Shown here in pieces: positions 7,507 through 16,192 of a DNA stretch of 25,833 nucleotides. Each line of letters opens with the position of its first letter. The first letter of the stretch is position 1. The notes below the pieces were generated by a model. The model had not been told where the DNA came from. It was given only the letters and a program-made list of their open reading frames with translations, and did not search any database. A program made the position numbers and the translations under genes. Source of the stretch: a virus; IMG/VR virus record IMGVR_UViG_3300046028_000007, positions 1-25,833 of that record; one strand, given 5' to 3'.

Positions 7507-8480
7507 TATCTAAAGCCTCCATCCATGATGAAGCCAGCGTCTTTGGCACGACCCACCATGAGACTGTCAGGGTATCGTGCAATCTGTACAGGGCGCATAT
7601 TGGTGCGCTTGATTGTTGCCTTGCCTTGTGCAGCATAGGCGTTGATCATGCCAATAGATACTTGGTTCACCTTGCCAAACATGGGCAACAGTCTTTCAGC
7701 CAAGCACCACCGCAAAGCCATGTTGTAACCTTGTGGAAGTTGGATGGTGTCGTTCAGGCTTTGGAATTCCCTGAAGATTGTCTGAGTAAACAAGTGCAAC
7801 TCACCCTGAGATGGGTTGGGGTAAACATAAATTGTTCCCAACAACTCTGAGGGTTGGTAGTAAATGCCTTTTGCCCAAGGGCCGTTCAATTGCTTGATGC
7901 CAATCGATTCGTATTCTTCAAGGCTAAACACTGTCAAGGGATAGTCTAAGTAACCACCCGCAATGTTTGAGCCGCCTTGCATGGTAGCCACACGAACAAA
8001 GCCTGATTCAATCGTCAAGGGGCGCTCATAGTAAGCTGTAATCGTTGTGCTAGAGGCTGTTTGGCTTGGGCTGACAGTGTATGTGCCACCCTCGTTCACA
8101 TTGCCACCAGCGCCCGTTTGGAACGCCACAATGCGAGTGCCTGAGGTGATGCCTGTGCCACTCAGCGTCATGCCGATGTTGATGCCACCCGCAGTCACGC
8201 CATTAGCGGGGACAGTCAAAATATTTCCCGCAATTGAGCCTGTAAAGGTAGCGCCCATCTGACCGCTTGGGCCAATGGTGTACTGAACTTGGTTTTGGGT
8301 GGTTTGGAAGATGATCTCTGATCGATAGAAAACCATCATGTTTTCATTCGACCATTGGGCGATCATGTCGTTGAGCATATCCAGACCATCTTGCGCCTCA
8401 TCAGCCGTTGGCACTTCACCAGCGGCAATTGCGCCAATGTCTTTCATGGCTCTGGTGATAATGTCAATTGGCTGAGTCAT
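7506..8480 (-). CDS. Tail accessory factor/head-closure protein, P22 gp4-like, with inserted domain
   Basis: The N-terminal 74 residues carry the gp4 pattern: [20 protein letters not shown], then [20 protein letters not shown], then a strand ending QYTIGPSGQ. The family sequence resumes near residue 151 with [13 protein letters not shown] and continues through helices such as [18 protein letters not shown]. gp4 assembles on the portal after packaging and provides the site for gp10. At 324 residues it is about twice P22 gp4 (166). Part of the excess is a Gly/Thr-rich beta insertion at residues about 75-150, including [15 protein letters not shown], a pattern seen in other phage surface proteins. 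Followed directly by gp10. Confidence 0.87.
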   Translation of the reverse strand: MTQPIDIITRAMKDIGAIAAGEVPTADEAQDGLDMLNDMIAQWSNENMMVFYRSEIIFQTTQNQVQYTIGPSGQMGATFTGSIAGNILTVPANGVTAGGINIGMTLSGTGITSGTRIVAFQTGAGGNVNEGGTYTVSPSQTASSTTITAYYERPLTIESGFVRVATMQGGSNIAGGYLDYPLTVFSLEEYESIGIKQLNGPWAKGIYYQPSELLGTIYVYPNPSQGELHLFTQTIFREFQSLNDTIQLPQGYNMALRWCLAERLLPMFGKVNQVSIGMINAYAAQGKATIKRTNMRPVQIARYPDSLMVGRAKDAGFIMDGGFR

Positions 8481-8481
8481 G

Positions 8482-8829
8482 TTATGTCCTTATCCAAGGC
8501 AAAGCGGGTTCTGTGGATTTTGTAGCCAACTGGCGTTGAATTTGACCAGTTACTTGCGCTTCGCCTTCATCTTTTAAATGCTTGGTAGTAGATTGTTCCA
8601 CATTGTCAATGTCTGTCCAAGTAATAACTTCAGGCTCAAAACACCAATCTAAAACTTGTTGTTCAGTCAATTGTTCATAAGCAACAAAACTACTTCCACG
8701 AATCAAATTACGGGAGTAAGCAGCGGAAGCTGAAAAATCGCCATCAGTTCCTGTAACTGTCAAATCAACTTTTACAACTAAGTTTTCTTCAGCTACTTGT
8801 ACTTTGTTAACTGTCCATTCGAATTTCAT
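8482..8829 (-). CDS. Small tail-associated protein, DUF7936-like (copy 2)
   Basis: This 115-residue protein resembles a family of short phage proteins found among tail-fibre genes, which I believe is DUF7936. An N-terminal beta meander ([20 protein letters not shown]) is followed by [17 protein letters not shown] (about residues 48-64) and a C-terminal helix ending PALPWIRT. It shares this plan with the protein at 13416-13691: the F-x(4)-hydrophobic-TE-x(2)-hydrophobic-x-x-W centre and a terminal PW. It lies between the S74-type fibre and gp4. A fibre-assembly or fibre-attachment role is suggested by context only. A clear AAGGAATATC site precedes the ATG. Confidence 0.7.
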   Translation of the reverse strand: MKFEWTVNKVQVAEENLVVKVDLTVTGTDGDFSASAAYSRNLIRGSSFVAYEQLTEQQVLDWCFEPEVITWTDIDNVEQSTTKHLKDEGEAQVTGQIQRQLATKSTEPALPWIRT

Positions 8830-8837
8830 GATATTCC

Positions 8838-10244
8838 TTATGGGTGAGATGCTTTGTAGGCATCAAATTCAGCTTTTAATTCTTGAATGGCTTTAACCAA
8901 AGCGGGAATGATGCTTGTTTCAATGATTTTTAAATTGTCAGGGCTTTCATTGTCAGCAATTAACAAAGTGCTATCTGTAGCGCCACATTCTTTTTCTGCT
9001 TGAATAATGTTTTGAGCAGTAAAGCCATAAGTAAATTTAGCGTCTTTTTTACTGCCATCAGAAACATGATCTTCATAGCGGCTACGATTGTCACGCTTGA
9101 ATTTAACGGGTCGCAGTTTGCTAATAAAATCAACGCCATAATTAACATCTTCAATGTCGGTCTTGTCTCTTTCGTCAGAAACAACAGTCCATGCCACTTG
9201 AACATAAGCATTTGTGGTTGAAGTCGATCCAACAACAACACGATTATCTTCAGTTGTTACATTAAAAACAGGGGCATTAGAACCAGAGGCGGTTAAAACT
9301 CCAAGAATTAAATTGCCAGAACCAGTGGTAACAGCAAAGCCAGCACTGCGACCAAAAGCCGAATTGTTACTGCCTGTTGCGTTATACAAAGCTAATGCAC
9401 CAAAAGCCGCATTGTCATGCCCGTTTGCGTTTGTGTATAACGATTGATAGCCTGACGATGTGTTTGTGTAGCCACTACCAATATAAAATTGCGAGTATGC
9501 ACCCACGGCTGTATTGTTATCAGCGTCAGTAGCGCTATAAAGTGCGTTCATTCCAAAAGCGGAATTGTTATCGCCAGTTGTGTTGGCGTACAAAGTATTC
9601 TTGCCACATCCCGTATTTTGAAAGCCCCCAAGAGTTCCTTGCAATGAGTCACTTCCAACGGCTGTGTTGAAATAACCATCTTGGGATGCGTAAAGCGCCC
9701 TTGCGCCAATTGCTGTATTGCCAGCAGCGGCAACATTTGATAAAGAATAACCAGCCGTAAACCCGATTCCCGTGTTTGAATAATTGGCTACTGTGCTTCT
9801 TAAAGCGCCATATCCCACGCCCGTATTCCGATAGCCTGTTGTGTTAGAAATAAGTGCTTCTGTGCCAAAAGCGGCATTGTAGAGGCCAGCATCCCCGCCT
9901 GTAGGCGTAGCGCCAGGCATAGCGCCTGGGCCGTAAATTGTATTTGTTTGGCTTGATCCAACACCATTAGAAACAATGTATTGAACCGCACCGCCAGTTA
10001 TTCCGACAATACCTTCGGTAAAAAAGTTTCCAATTACAGTGCCATCAATTGCATAAGTGCCTGGCGGTACATAAACAGGCTTGAAAACAGTTTGTCCCGC
10101 AACAGTGTAAGAGCCAGAAGCCGCTTTAGCCGCATTAAATGCCGCACTATTTGCAACACCAGTTGCAGATGTACTTGCACCATAATCAACCACATTGGCT
10201 GGTGCGGTTTGCACCATAAAATAAGTTGCTTTAGTCAATGCCAT
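8838..10244 (-). CDS. Trimeric tail fibre with NTAxG repeats and C-terminal S74 intramolecular chaperone
   Basis: The 468-residue protein has three parts. Residues about 18-72 start like a phage pectate-lyase fold (NVVDYGAS, then AAFNAAK and VPPGTYAIDG), but no beta-helix follows. Residues 123-315 are twelve tandem units of the form N(T/A/S)xxG with ALYxNxTG between, spaced almost exactly 17 residues apart, as in YadA-head-like trimeric repeats. Residues 356-468 match the Peptidase_S74 chaperone: SDERDKTDIEDVNYGVDFIS, then LRPVKFKRD, YGFTAQNI and a final helix. In that family the chaperone trimerises the fibre, then cleaves itself before the conserved Ser-Asp, here S356-D357. Expected location is the outer virion as a receptor-binding fibre. 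Confidence 0.87.
   Translation of the reverse strand: MALTKATYFMVQTAPANVVDYGASTSATGVANSAAFNAAKAASGSYTVAGQTVFKPVYVPPGTYAIDGTVIGNFFTEGIVGITGGAVQYIVSNGVGSSQTNTIYGPGAMPGATPTGGDAGLYNAAFGTEALISNTTGYRNTGVGYGALRSTVANYSNTGIGFTAGYSLSNVAAAGNTAIGARALYASQDGYFNTAVGSDSLQGTLGGFQNTGCGKNTLYANTTGDNNSAFGMNALYSATDADNNTAVGAYSQFYIGSGYTNTSSGYQSLYTNANGHDNAAFGALALYNATGSNNSAFGRSAGFAVTTGSGNLILGVLTASGSNAPVFNVTTEDNRVVVGSTSTTNAYVQVAWTVVSDERDKTDIEDVNYGVDFISKLRPVKFKRDNRSRYEDHVSDGSKKDAKFTYGFTAQNIIQAEKECGATDSTLLIADNESPDNLKIIETSIIPALVKAIQELKAEFDAYKASHP
9300..9878 (-). repeat. Twelve-copy 51-base coding repeat in the S74 fibre
   Basis: The encoded asparagines that begin each N(T/A/S)xxG unit fall at residues 123, 140, 157, 176, 193, 210, 227, 244, 261, 278, 294 and 311 of the fibre, giving steps of 17, 17, 19, 17, 17, 17, 17, 17, 17, 16 and 17. 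The periodicity is maintained in protein while codons differ between units, so this is an old, selected protein repeat rather than a recent DNA tandem expansion. Confidence 0.85.
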
Positions 10245-10253
10245 TTTTGTTCC

Positions 10254-11363
10254 TTAGACAGAATAAGTCACTGTAAAGTAAAGACTACCAGAAACACCAG
10301 AAGCCATTGAAGAATACATTGTTGCAGTGCCTGGGTTTACATACACATTTGTGTTATTTGTTGCCGTGTTTGTCATAACGCCAACAGAATTTGAATTAGT
10401 GCCAACAGTAAAAGGTAAGTTTGTGCAAACAATTCCTGATCCTGAAGTGTTGATAGATGTTGCACCCGTGACCCTACCAGTAACAGTTACTTGTCTGCCA
10501 ATGCGAGTGTAAAGACCAGTAGAACTAAATGCGCCAACAACAGTAAGGCCAGCGCCTTGATTTGGTGTCCAAGTACCTTCTTCATACCAATTGAGCAATT
10601 GGCTTGTCATACCCGCTGCGGGAGTGTTGGCGGTGAAGTTGATGCCTTTGGCGGCTGTGCTTGGTGTATAGTTTCCTAACGCAGATATTTCACCATTGGT
10701 TAAAACAGAAAACGCTGTTGTAGCATTATTTTCAATTCTTAGGCCAAAAAGAGAAGCAGCACCTTTGTTTGGTGTATCAATCAAAAGACCATTTGGATTG
10801 CCTGAACTAGTATTGCTAATTCGTGCGGCAAAATCACCTGACGAACTTTTAGATACTTGAAAACCATAAGAGGGTGTAGTTCCAACACCCAAGTTAGTGC
10901 CATCAAAAACCAAGTTGGCAGATTGCGCCATAACACTTGATGATGACGCATAAAAAACTTGATTGGCTGTAAAGGTGGATAAATTTGTTCCACCATTTGC
11001 AGTTGGCAGTGTGCCTGAAACATGGGTTGTAAGGCCGATCTTGCCCCATGATGGCGCTGTGCTTACGCCACCAGAGATTAAGGCGTTGCCTGTCGCCACA
11101 TCAGCCAACTTAGCCAAAGAAGTGGTGGTGTCTGCATAAAGCAGATCACCAACAGCGTAAGAAGTCTGACCCGTACCACCCGCAGTCGCAGGGACAACCT
11201 TCCAACCAATTACTTGAATGGCGTTTGCATTGTCTTTGTAAAACAGCTTGCCATCAGTGATGTTAATTGCCAATTCACCATAAGCAAGATTTGCCGCCAA
11301 TGGCGCATTGGTAGTCGTACTGCTGTAATACAGTTGAATCGGGGTGTAGCCTGTTTGTGCCAT
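10254..11363 (-). CDS. Tail fibre protein, 369 aa
   Basis: The N-terminus (GYTPIQLYYSSTTTNAPLAA, then LAYGELAINITDGKLFYKDN) is the widespread virion-proximal module of phage fibres. It is followed by GGTGQTSYAVGDLLYADTTT, a phage-fibre linker motif. The middle (about 150-255) is beta-rich with VSKSSSGDFAARISNTSSG. The C-terminal 100 residues form a module starting YEEGTWTPNQGAGL and containing STGLYTRIGRQVTVTGRVTG, which recurs at fibre tips. I see no catalytic motif and no S74 chaperone. It lies between the tailspike and the S74 fibre and starts right after the tailspike TAA, with GGGTAAAAA as binding site. Role: receptor-binding or structural fibre; receptor not predictable. Confidence 0.82.
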   Translation of the reverse strand: MAQTGYTPIQLYYSSTTTNAPLAANLAYGELAINITDGKLFYKDNANAIQVIGWKVVPATAGGTGQTSYAVGDLLYADTTTSLAKLADVATGNALISGGVSTAPSWGKIGLTTHVSGTLPTANGGTNLSTFTANQVFYASSSSVMAQSANLVFDGTNLGVGTTPSYGFQVSKSSSGDFAARISNTSSGNPNGLLIDTPNKGAASLFGLRIENNATTAFSVLTNGEISALGNYTPSTAAKGINFTANTPAAGMTSQLLNWYEEGTWTPNQGAGLTVVGAFSSTGLYTRIGRQVTVTGRVTGATSINTSGSGIVCTNLPFTVGTNSNSVGVMTNTATNNTNVYVNPGTATMYSSMASGVSGSLYFTVTYSV

Positions 11364-11366
11364 TTT

Positions 11367-13406
11367 TTACCCAATAATCCAATTACTGCCGTTATAAAAC
11401 ACAGGTACAACATTAGTACCACCACCCGCAACAACACTTCCAAAAGTGGTTGAGTTTGCATTTGTTACATACCAGCGCATACCTCTTGTGCCAGCAGGCA
11501 GAGTAGCAACTGTGTAATTGTTTACGCCAATAAAGTTGCCTTCAATTGTTGAGTTTGTAATTGCCCCAACAAAAGTTGTTTGACCATAAGACTGATTGCC
11601 CACAATGGTGTAAAAGTCATCGTGATTTGTCGTGTCAATTACAGTTGTGTAATCTTTAAATGTATTTCCACAAATGACAACAGAATAAGGAGTGTCATCA
11701 GTACATTTAATTGCATAAGTTATAGAATTTTTATTGAATGAATTGTCGTTGATGCTTACATTGATACCACTGTATGTAACTGTTGTTAAGTTATTACCCA
11801 ATAACAACAAATTTTTGGAATAGTAGCAATACAAAGCACTTTCCATAGTGCCTTGCACATTTGTCCAAATGTTGTTTGAAATAATTGTGTTAACAATTGG
11901 TGCTGATGCACCCTCAGTTGCAATAATTGTCCTATCCATGTTTTCAATTAAATTGTCTGAAAACTGTAGGCTTTGATAATTATCAACTTTTACAAAAGGC
12001 TCAACCCTACCCAAAATTGGATTTGAAAATTCATTACTACGAATTACATTATTTATGATTGCAAGTTTTTCAACAATACCCGTATTTGGAGATGCTGGCG
12101 CATGAACTGCAAATGGGCCACCGCCATCCCAAACAAAATTAGTTGCACTTCTAGGACCACAATTTACAAAATTATTTTCAGCAAGAATGATGGTTTTATA
12201 CATCAAACTTGATGGTGCATCAGGTTCAACATCAACACCAAACAAATAACAATTTGTAAATTGATTGCCTGAAATATTTACATAAGTTGCCGCAGTAGTA
12301 ACTGAAATGCCGTTTCTTGATGCCAATAAGAAAGTGCAATTTGTAACTGTTAAAGAATTAAATTGATATGCGTTGATGTGATCGGAATCAATCCCTGCGG
12401 TAGCAGTTGTGCCTGTATAACCAGCGACATTGTTTTTGAATGTCATGTTGTTGATGTAAGCCACCATTGCTGAATTTTCTAAATTCAACAAATGCCCAAA
12501 ATCAACAGTGCTGTTGTTTCCATCGATCGTGCCGTTCTGAATACTGAACGCTGTGCCACCTGGCTCAAGCCTTGGGCCTGTTCCTGATGAACCTCTTTTT
12601 AAAGTTGAACCACCCATGTCAATATAAACATTTGTAGTCCATGAAATATCGTTATTGAATATGTATGTTCCCAATGGGAAATAAATATTTCCACCAAAAT
12701 TCATTGCCGCTTGAATGGCAGCGGTGTCATCGGTTGTGCCATCGCCTACAGCGCCAAAGTCTTTAACGCTAACATATTGGCGCAATTTAGCTTGGACATT
12801 TGTAATGACTGCGCCAGTGCCAGCGGGGGTGTAGGAAATTTGAGAGGAGTTTCCATAACTAGAAGCATTGATTGCACTAGTTGTAAATTTTACAGATGCG
12901 CCAACATGGAGGCCATTTACAAAAGTGACAACAGTTGAACTTGTCTCGGTGTAAGCGTACTGCGCGCCTGGGCCATATTGGTTCACGCCATCCACAAACA
13001 CTGACAAGCTGCCAGTGCCAGGCTGATATTGCATTGTTGTCAATGTAAATACAGTTTGGCTTGCAGTAGCAGTTTGAATCTCTTGTTCATTTGTAAAGTT
13101 TACAAAATTGGAATTGATGCCAACAATGTTGTCATAAGTGCCAATCAATGTGCCAACTGAATTATTCAATACAAACTTGTATGTAATGCCATCAGTCAAC
13201 CAAATTTCACCGCTTGGCACACGACCTGCTGAATCTAAAATAATCGGGTTTGAGTGAGCAAAAGTTCCAGCGGAAGTTGTATAAGTTGTAGCGTTGGTAG
13301 AAGTGCCAGCCGCATAGGTGTAAATCTTGCCACCCGACAGCACATTGCCATCGTTGTCAAAAAATTGGGCTGCTACGCCTCCAACTGGTGATAAATTAAC
13401 AGCCAT
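11367..13406 (-). CDS. Tailspike with right-handed beta-helix (pectate-lyase fold)
   Basis: This 679-residue protein has the modular layout of a depolymerase tailspike. Residues 1-100 are a virion-binding-like domain (VGGVAAQFFDNDGNVLSGGK, then IYTYAAGT and ILDSAGRVPSGEIWL). Residues about 105-185 form a beta domain (GTGSLSVFVDGVNQYGPGAQ). Residues 204-236 contain VQAKLRQYVSVKDFGAVGDG followed by TTDDTAAIQAAM, the signature start of the Pectate_lyase_3 fold. About 237-620 is rich in Asn ladders and short strands (for example NNVAGYTG, NGISVTTAATYVNISGN) expected of a beta-helix. A C-terminal module has ATLPAGTRGMRWYVTN and FYNGSNWIIG. Such proteins bind and often cleave surface polysaccharide. 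Catalytic residues and substrate cannot be identified from sequence alone. Confidence 0.87.
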   Translation of the reverse strand: MAVNLSPVGGVAAQFFDNDGNVLSGGKIYTYAAGTSTNATTYTTSAGTFAHSNPIILDSAGRVPSGEIWLTDGITYKFVLNNSVGTLIGTYDNIVGINSNFVNFTNEQEIQTATASQTVFTLTTMQYQPGTGSLSVFVDGVNQYGPGAQYAYTETSSTVVTFVNGLHVGASVKFTTSAINASSYGNSSQISYTPAGTGAVITNVQAKLRQYVSVKDFGAVGDGTTDDTAAIQAAMNFGGNIYFPLGTYIFNNDISWTTNVYIDMGGSTLKRGSSGTGPRLEPGGTAFSIQNGTIDGNNSTVDFGHLLNLENSAMVAYINNMTFKNNVAGYTGTTATAGIDSDHINAYQFNSLTVTNCTFLLASRNGISVTTAATYVNISGNQFTNCYLFGVDVEPDAPSSLMYKTIILAENNFVNCGPRSATNFVWDGGGPFAVHAPASPNTGIVEKLAIINNVIRSNEFSNPILGRVEPFVKVDNYQSLQFSDNLIENMDRTIIATEGASAPIVNTIISNNIWTNVQGTMESALYCYYSKNLLLLGNNLTTVTYSGINVSINDNSFNKNSITYAIKCTDDTPYSVVICGNTFKDYTTVIDTTNHDDFYTIVGNQSYGQTTFVGAITNSTIEGNFIGVNNYTVATLPAGTRGMRWYVTNANSTTFGSVVAGGGTNVVPVFYNGSNWIIG

Positions 13407-13415
13407 GTTCTTTCC

Positions 13416-13691
13416 TTAAATGCTTGGTGTAAAGACTTGGGGCAACCAAGGGGCAACCACAGTTCTTGCCGCTGTTGCCGCTTGCTCATCAAGCCTTGCC
13501 TGAACTTGTAAACCGATGTCTCTTGTAACCCAAGCAATAACTATTTCCTCGGTCACATCGGCAAATGGAATAGTCAAAACAGGCTCGGCAAAATTCCACC
13601 ATCCCTCTGTCTCAACCCCGTTTTTAGCGCAGAAATACCTAGCGCCTGTAATCAGATCGCCATCGGCTTGAATCTCAAGAATTTTCCACAT
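13416..13691 (-). CDS. Small tail-associated protein, DUF7936-like (copy 1)
   Basis: The 91-residue protein has an N-terminal strand (MWKILEIQADGDLITGARYF), a centre PFADVTEEIVIAWVTRDIG (about residues 42-60) and a C-terminal helix ending in PWLPQVFTPSI. The centre and the terminal PW match the protein at 8482-8829, so the two look like diverged paralogues. It starts inside the stop of the 833-residue fibre (TGATG), with GGAGG ahead, and precedes the tailspike. Small proteins of this type usually accompany fibre genes in phages, but their biochemical role is not established to my knowledge. Confidence 0.7.
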   Translation of the reverse strand: MWKILEIQADGDLITGARYFCAKNGVETEGWWNFAEPVLTIPFADVTEEIVIAWVTRDIGLQVQARLDEQAATAARTVVAPWLPQVFTPSI

Positions 13692-16192
13692 CAGAACGCC
13701 CCTCCAGTTACGCCACCAGTTGCGGTTAAAACGCCTGTGGATGGATTAAATTTCAATTTGGTAGATGATACCTTGATTGGCAAATTTCCTGTAGTGGAAG
13801 TTACCCAAGAAAGATACATATCTGATGCCGTTGTGGTGTCATCAGTAATTGCCACATTGGTGGCATTTGTTGCCGTTCCCGCAGTCGTTGCAGAACCCGC
13901 AGAACCATCGATGTTCACGCCTGTCAGAGACTGTGCGCTACTGGATCGGTTCAGGGCAATGGCAGTCGTGCCAACATAAAGGCTTGAATTGCCCAATACG
14001 CCACTCGGAATCGTTCCCGATAGTTGACCCGCAGGGAGGCTTGTCAAACTCGCCCCAGAGCCGCTAAAGCCCGTTGCTGTGAGCAATCCTGAACTTGGGT
14101 TGTAGTTGTACTTGGTAGAACTGACCAAAGTGGTCGCAAGATTGCCTGTGGTTTGATCAGCAAACAGAGGATAACGCACCGCATTGGTGGTGGTGTCATC
14201 GGTCACTGTGGCATAAGCCACGGGTGTCACCCATGAGGGGGCGCTTGTGCCGTTGCTTTGAAGCACCTTATTGGCATCACCCGCACCAGAGGCCAAGAAA
14301 GCCGTTGTGCCACTTGCTGACTGATAGGGAATGGAAGCCGCAGCCCCACCCGCCAAATTGGTAGCTGTTCCCGCAGTTGTGGCGCTTCCCACCGACAAGG
14401 TGGATTGAGCCACATATTGAGGCGCTGAAGCACCCGCAGTCAGCACATAGTTTGTTGTGCCAAGGCCAAGAAAAGTCGTTGCACCCGCACCTGATTGGTA
14501 AGGCAAAGCACCCGCAGTTCCACCCGCTAGATTGGTGGCAGTCACCGCTGTGGTTGATGAACCCGCAGAACCCGCTGTGGCGGCATAACTGACCGACAAA
14601 GTGGAGGCAGAGACATTCTTCCAATACTGAAGCGTACTGTCGTACTGGATCACATCCAAGTTGGATAAAGTGCCAAATGAGACATTGCCATCAGTGCCAC
14701 CAAGGACTGATCCATAAGTAGGTCTGACAAACAAAATGCCATTTGATGAACCCACATGAACCACTGCTGCAACAATACAAATCGCATTAGGAATTGCGGG
14801 TTTGTTCTTTGTCAAACCGCCTGTAACGCTTGGGTTGTAGTACAAAACTTGACCCTGAACCCATGCTTCTGCACCGCCTGTGGTGTTGATGCTTTTGACC
14901 TCACCAAAAAAGGTGACGAAAATCCAATCGTTATTGTTTCCGCTTTCGGTAGCAACACCCAAAATGTAACTGGCCTGATCAACCGCCAAGCCTGTAGCCG
15001 CTTTGCCAATCAGACCGCCAGAAGCACCCAAAGTTCCCGCAAACGAAACCACTTGGCCTTTGGCAATAGCGCCATCGCATTTAATGCGGAAAAAGGTTTC
15101 CTCACCAATTTTTTGAACCACTCCGCTGTTCATTTGGAACGCTAAAGTTTGGAATTGGTCGTTGTAATCGTAATAAATCTTGCCCGTTGCATCTGTGGGC
15201 AAAGGCACTTGAGTCGTATTGAACTGAACAAATGAGGGGGTAGAGATACCGCCCGTTAAGGCTGTAAGGCTTGTGATGTCGTTGTTTGCGCCCAAGATAG
15301 CGGCAGACAGATTTGCCCTTGCTGTGGTGGCATCTGATGCCCCTGTGCCGCCATCGGCAACCGCAATGTCAGTTCCATTCCACACGCCTGTGGCAATCGT
15401 GCCTAAAGTGGTGATGGAAGTTTGGCCTGGGTAAGTGTCGGAAATCTTCACGCCACTTGCAGACACATCCAAGGTCGTGCCGTTGGCTTTGACTGAGAAT
15501 GTATTGCCAATTAGTTGGAGGCCATTACCCGCAAGGTAAGTTCCCGCACCTGAGAACTGCGACCAAGGCATTGCAGTCACATCAATTGTGCCGCCTTGAT
15601 TGGCAGTGCAAACCCATCCTGAGTCAGCTAGGGTTGTTCCTGATTCGATGAAAGTGAACGCTGATGGGACTTCAGCCCACACATTCATGTCAGATGATCT
15701 TGCCCAAGTAGAGGCAGAAGCCACATAAATGCCGTTGAATTGGCTGCTTGACTGATTCTTAACAAGAATCCGATCACCCGCAGTTAGGCTTGATGCCCAA
15801 TCACCACCCGCCTGAGTGCTAAGACCCGATAAAGTGATGTTGTTGGTGGTCGAATAAACACATGAAGCCTTGACATCAAGCCCTTGGGCAACCGAATCCA
15901 CATATCCCTTGTTGGCAATGTCAGTGTCGCCTGATGGGGTGGTGGAGATCGTGCCTGTAACTGTGGCAATGTTGGTGAAATTTCCTGTGGAGGGAGAAGT
16001 CGCCCCAATAGTCGTGCTGTTGATCGTGCTACTGGTAATTGTTGCCCCGCTAATGTTGGGGTCAGAGGGAGGCAGAAAGGGCGTTCCCGCTGGCCCAACA
16101 AAGTATTGGAGGGCAAACGATGGTTCAGGGGCAAAAACGCCCTGAACGGGGACAATGTTGGTTGTCTGAGTGACAGCCGTATTGTTTGACAT
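13691..16192 (-). CDS. Large modular tail fibre, 833 aa
   Basis: The longest product in the window is almost entirely Gly/Thr/Ser/Ala-rich beta modules typical of phage fibres. An N-terminal segment ends in PFLPPSDPNI, followed by the TITSSTINSTTIGATS strand module. Next come TDIANKGYVDSVAQGLDVKA and the AGDRILVKNQSSSQFNGIYV module (about 130-155), then GVWNGTDIAVADGGTGASDA (about 275). A compact beta domain spans about 340-500 (FFRIKCDGAIAKGQVVSFAG). The C-terminal 320 residues contain two copies of a TNLAGG...PYQS unit and two copies of a TDDTTT...LLTATG unit, ending GGVTGGAF. No enzyme motif or S74 chaperone is seen. It starts in TAATG with the small gene before it. Confidence 0.82.
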   Translation of the reverse strand: MSNNTAVTQTTNIVPVQGVFAPEPSFALQYFVGPAGTPFLPPSDPNISGATITSSTINSTTIGATSPSTGNFTNIATVTGTISTTPSGDTDIANKGYVDSVAQGLDVKASCVYSTTNNITLSGLSTQAGGDWASSLTAGDRILVKNQSSSQFNGIYVASASTWARSSDMNVWAEVPSAFTFIESGTTLADSGWVCTANQGGTIDVTAMPWSQFSGAGTYLAGNGLQLIGNTFSVKANGTTLDVSASGVKISDTYPGQTSITTLGTIATGVWNGTDIAVADGGTGASDATTARANLSAAILGANNDITSLTALTGGISTPSFVQFNTTQVPLPTDATGKIYYDYNDQFQTLAFQMNSGVVQKIGEETFFRIKCDGAIAKGQVVSFAGTLGASGGLIGKAATGLAVDQASYILGVATESGNNNDWIFVTFFGEVKSINTTGGAEAWVQGQVLYYNPSVTGGLTKNKPAIPNAICIVAAVVHVGSSNGILFVRPTYGSVLGGTDGNVSFGTLSNLDVIQYDSTLQYWKNVSASTLSVSYAATAGSAGSSTTAVTATNLAGGTAGALPYQSGAGATTFLGLGTTNYVLTAGASAPQYVAQSTLSVGSATTAGTATNLAGGAAASIPYQSASGTTAFLASGAGDANKVLQSNGTSAPSWVTPVAYATVTDDTTTNAVRYPLFADQTTGNLATTLVSSTKYNYNPSSGLLTATGFSGSGASLTSLPAGQLSGTIPSGVLGNSSLYVGTTAIALNRSSSAQSLTGVNIDGSAGSATTAGTATNATNVAITDDTTTASDMYLSWVTSTTGNLPIKVSSTKLKFNPSTGVLTATGGVTGGAF
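13715..14605 (-). repeat. Internal duplicated modules in the 833-aa fibre
   Basis: Two unit types recur. The TNLAGG/PYQS unit is encoded at about 14290-14405 and 14463-14605; both copies begin on the plus strand with aggccaagaaa. The TDDTTT/SSTK/TATG unit is encoded at about 14060-14200 and 13715-13857. Copies are recognisable in protein and partly in DNA, which suggests duplication or recombination among fibre modules. Confidence 0.7.

Noticed and set aside
9300-9878. Regular 51-base periodicity considered as a CRISPR-like or tandem DNA array
   Set aside because: The period is in the protein (17 residues) with diverged codons and no identical DNA repeats or unique spacers.
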